The position numbers were made by a program, and so were the translations under genes. A DNA stretch of 64,000 nucleotides from Rohdeia sp041398665 (GTDB lineage Bacteria > Planctomycetota > UBA1135 > GCA-002686595): the NCBI GenBank assembly GCA_041398665.1, contig JAWKUH010000016.1, forward strand, positions 1 through 64,000, in the 5' to 3' direction. This document shows, in pieces, positions 61,832 through 64,000 of the stretch (positions within the stretch are counted from its first letter, which is position 1; each line of letters opens with the position of its first letter). Under the pieces are notes generated by a model. That model was not told the origin of the DNA. It made no database searches and saw nothing but the letters and a program-made list of their open reading frames with translations.

Positions 61832-64000
61832 ATGTCCGACCTCCGTCGGTTCGCGTTCGACGCCGCCCGCGCGTCGAGCGCCGTTCTCGTCCTGTCCATC
61901 CTCTCGGCCTGCGGCGGCGGCGGGGGAGGAGGTAGCGCGGCTCCGGGCGCGACCTTCGCGCCGGCGATGGTCGGCGGCGGCGAGCTCGAACTGCTCGCGC
62001 TCGACCTCGGCGGCGACGGATCGAGCGCCTTCGTCGCCACCGGACTCGCCGGTTTCGCTCCGGTCGGCGCGGCCTACGACGGTTCGACCGACACGCTCTA
62101 CGTGCTCGACGAGGACGCGCGGCTCCACAGCCTGGACCCGTTGACCGGAGCGCCGAGATCGACGACGCAGCTCCCGGTGACCACGTTCGAGTCGCTCGCC
62201 GTCGATCCCGTCACCCGCAGGCTCTACACGGTCGGACCCGCGAAACTGTGGGTGCTCGACGCCGCGTCGGGGGACACCATCGACATCCTCCCGACGGGTG
62301 CCGACCAGGTCCGGGCGCTCGCGTTCCGGACGAACACGTCGACGCTCTACGGTATCGAGTACGCGACGGGTCGGCTCCTCTCGTTCGACCTCGCGACGGG
62401 TCAGGAGAACGAGGTGCACGGCCCCGACGTCTTCATGCAGACGACCGTCGGTCTGACGCACGACGCCATCGGCGATCGTCTGATCGCTTCGCGCGAGGAC
62501 GGGACGCTCTACGAGATCGAGTTCGCGGGCGGCCTTGCGATCCAGGGCATCGGGACGACGCCGCACGGCGGCTACGACGGCGCGGCGTACGACGGAGTGC
62601 GCGGGCGCCTCCTGGGCACGTCGCGTCAGCGCCTGCGGCTCGACGAGGTCGACCCCGTCACCGCCGGAGCCGACACGATCGGGGTGCTCGGTACCCGGAC
62701 GACGGAGACCCTCGCCGTCGATCCCGACACGGGAGCGGCGTTCACCTACGACTACTCGACGGGGGAGCTCCTCCTGCTCGACGGCGACCTCCGCGGCGCG
62801 ACCGTCGTCGGTGAGGTCACGAGTTCGGCCCCGCCCTTCCTCACCGGGCTGACGTTCGCGACGGGACCGAAGGAGCTGCTCGGGAGCGACGGGACCTCGC
62901 TCTGGTCCATCGACCCCGCGACCGGCGCCGGTCAGGTCGTCGGAACGGTACCGCAGGCCGTGCAGTGCATCGAGTACGACCGCGTGTCGGGCGTCCTCTA
63001 CGGTTGGTCCGCGGCAACGGGCGCGCTCCACACGCTGGATCGCGCGACAGGAGCGTCGACCTCCGAGGTCCCGACGACCGGCCTGTTCGCCGTTGTCGGC
63101 ATGGCCCGTGTCCCGTCGTCCGACCTCCTGCTGGTCATGGACAACTTTTCGAACTCGTTGAACACGCTCGATCCGGTGACGGGGGACGTGGAGTTCCTCC
63201 GCGCGTTCGGCAGCAACACCGTCATCCCTCTCGACTTCGACCTCGCGTCGGACGGGAGCGGACTCGTCATGATGGAAGGGACCGGTCACGGCGTCCTGCG
63301 CCACTCCTCGTGGAACGGGATCGTGACGACCGGAGCGAAGGTCGGTGGCTTCGACCCGGGATTCGAGTCGTACGCGCGCGACCCCGCGACCGGCACGTAC
63401 TACGCCGCAGGTAGCACGTTCAGCGACCTCTTCTCGATCGATCCCGTCGCGGGCACGGCGAACCTCGTCGGGACGATCACGCTGCAGCCCGGCGGCTTCC
63501 CGCTCTCTCCCACGGGGCTCGCGTTCGACCCGGGCACGGGCACGCTCTTCGCCCTCGAGGACGACGGTGACCGGTTGGTGCGCATCGATCCCTCGACGGC
63601 GGTCGCGACGGAGATCGGCGCGCTCGGCGTCGACGGCGCGCAGGGTCTCGCCTACGACGCCGAGTCCGAGATCCTGTACGCCTGGGCCGGCCCGGCGCCG
63701 GGAGCGCTGCACCGCGTCGACACCGCGACGGGAGCGGCGACGTTCTTCGGGACGGGTTTCCCGGGGGTGTTCGGCGTCTCGGGGATGTGCTTCGACCCGG
63801 TGAGCCGCGTGCTCTTCGGCGTCGACCGTCCGACCGACCGCCTGCTCGTGATCGACCCGTCCAACGGGAGCACGATGGCCGTCGACGGGCTCCCCACCGG
63901 CAGCGACGTGCGGGGTTGCGAGATCGACGCCGACGCGCGGCGGATCGAGTTCGTCAGCGGCGACGGGAACCTGCTGTCGATCGACGTCGACGGACTGGAT
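61832..64000 (+). CDS. beta-propeller lipoprotein, runs off the window
   Basis: An ATG at 61832 opens a frame still open at the window edge (723 codons so far). The signal ends LSAC followed by GGGGGGGSA, a lipobox plus glycine linker like that of the 35.3 kb lipoprotein. The mature part is built from about 45-residue units of the form GAAYDGSTDTLYVLDEDARL, LAVDPVTRRLYTVGPAKLWV, LTGLTFATGPKELLGSDGTS and GLAFDPGTGTLFALEDDGDR, typical of YVTN/DUF4394-like beta-propellers. Function is unknown; it is probably a surface or periplasmic protein. Confidence 0.7.
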   Translation, partial: MSDLRRFAFDAARASSAVLVLSILSACGGGGGGGSAAPGATFAPAMVGGGELELLALDLGGDGSSAFVATGLAGFAPVGAAYDGSTDTLYVLDEDARLHSLDPLTGAPRSTTQLPVTTFESLAVDPVTRRLYTVGPAKLWVLDAASGDTIDILPTGADQVRALAFRTNTSTLYGIEYATGRLLSFDLATGQENEVHGPDVFMQTTVGLTHDAIGDRLIASREDGTLYEIEFAGGLAIQGIGTTPHGGYDGAAYDGVRGRLLGTSRQRLRLDEVDPVTAGADTIGVLGTRTTETLAVDPDTGAAFTYDYSTGELLLLDGDLRGATVVGEVTSSAPPFLTGLTFATGPKELLGSDGTSLWSIDPATGAGQVVGTVPQAVQCIEYDRVSGVLYGWSAATGALHTLDRATGASTSEVPTTGLFAVVGMARVPSSDLLLVMDNFSNSLNTLDPVTGDVEFLRAFGSNTVIPLDFDLASDGSGLVMMEGTGHGVLRHSSWNGIVTTGAKVGGFDPGFESYARDPATGTYYAAGSTFSDLFSIDPVAGTANLVGTITLQPGGFPLSPTGLAFDPGTGTLFALEDDGDRLVRIDPSTAVATEIGALGVDGAQGLAYDAESEILYAWAGPAPGALHRVDTATGAATFFGTGFPGVFGVSGMCFDPVSRVLFGVDRPTDRLLVIDPSNGSTMAVDGLPTGSDVRGCEIDADARRIEFVSGDGNLLSIDVDGLD

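Overview
The window is very GC-rich, densely packed and almost purely chromosomal. It has no rRNA, tRNA, insertion sequence, phage gene or CRISPR array that I can see. The best guess is a Planctomycetota-like (PVC) bacterium, from inference and not a marker gene. The grounds are many large secreted FG-GAP/VCBS, beta-helix and TPR proteins, lipoproteins with a poly-glycine linker after the lipobox, and an ECF sigma factor fused through a membrane helix to a long extracytoplasmic region. No stretch over about 300 bases lacks a gene or gene remnant.

Layout. 0-12.3 kb: small accessory genes on the + strand, namely a DUF433/DUF5615 pair, an MscS channel, secreted and uncharacterised proteins, an Asp/Asn hydroxylase-like enzyme, remnants of a DUF6869-like gene and a TrpF-like gene, TfoX-like, nucleotidyltransferase, PDZ and glyoxalase-fold proteins. 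12.3-19.5 kb: an FG-GAP protein interrupted by one in-frame TGA, a ferritin-like protein, an HlyD/ABC ATPase/ABC-2 permease export operon and a Kup potassium transporter. 19.5-32.4 kb: endonuclease I with a lamin-tail domain, truncated haemoglobin, a tandem array of three secreted paralogs (the third decayed), membrane proteins, a GNAT acetyltransferase, a large TPR protein and a TlpA/ResA-like redox protein. 32.7-39.7 kb: an 873-residue lipoprotein, then the aerobic benzoyl-CoA genes boxB and boxC with a divergent BoxR/BzdR-type regulator. 39.7-51.5 kb: envelope proteins, a histone-deacetylase-family enzyme and a polysaccharide block (sugar transferase, NodU-type carbamoyltransferase, methyltransferase, GDP-mannose-epimerase-like SDR, glycosyltransferase 4), with a Na/phosphate symporter followed by a 30-residue microprotein. 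51.5-64 kb: FG-GAP proteins, the sigma-factor fusion, a HEAT-like protein, a nucleotide-sugar dehydrogenase and a lipoprotein beta-propeller running off the end.

How genes work together. GTGA four-base overlaps couple seven gene pairs. Six genes have a TANNNT hexamer exactly six bases before the ATG, which suggests leaderless mRNAs. boxB/boxC would epoxidise and ring-open benzoyl-CoA under control of the divergent regulator. The 43.4-51.5 kb genes and the 60.3 kb dehydrogenase look like parts of cell-surface polysaccharide synthesis.

Caution. More than twenty reading-frame breaks occur, many in otherwise well conserved enzymes (boxB, boxC, the deacetylase-family gene), so most are probably consensus indel errors. 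For these genes I give the span of the reconstructed gene and say where the frame changes. Genes with clustered damage are listed as pseudogenes.
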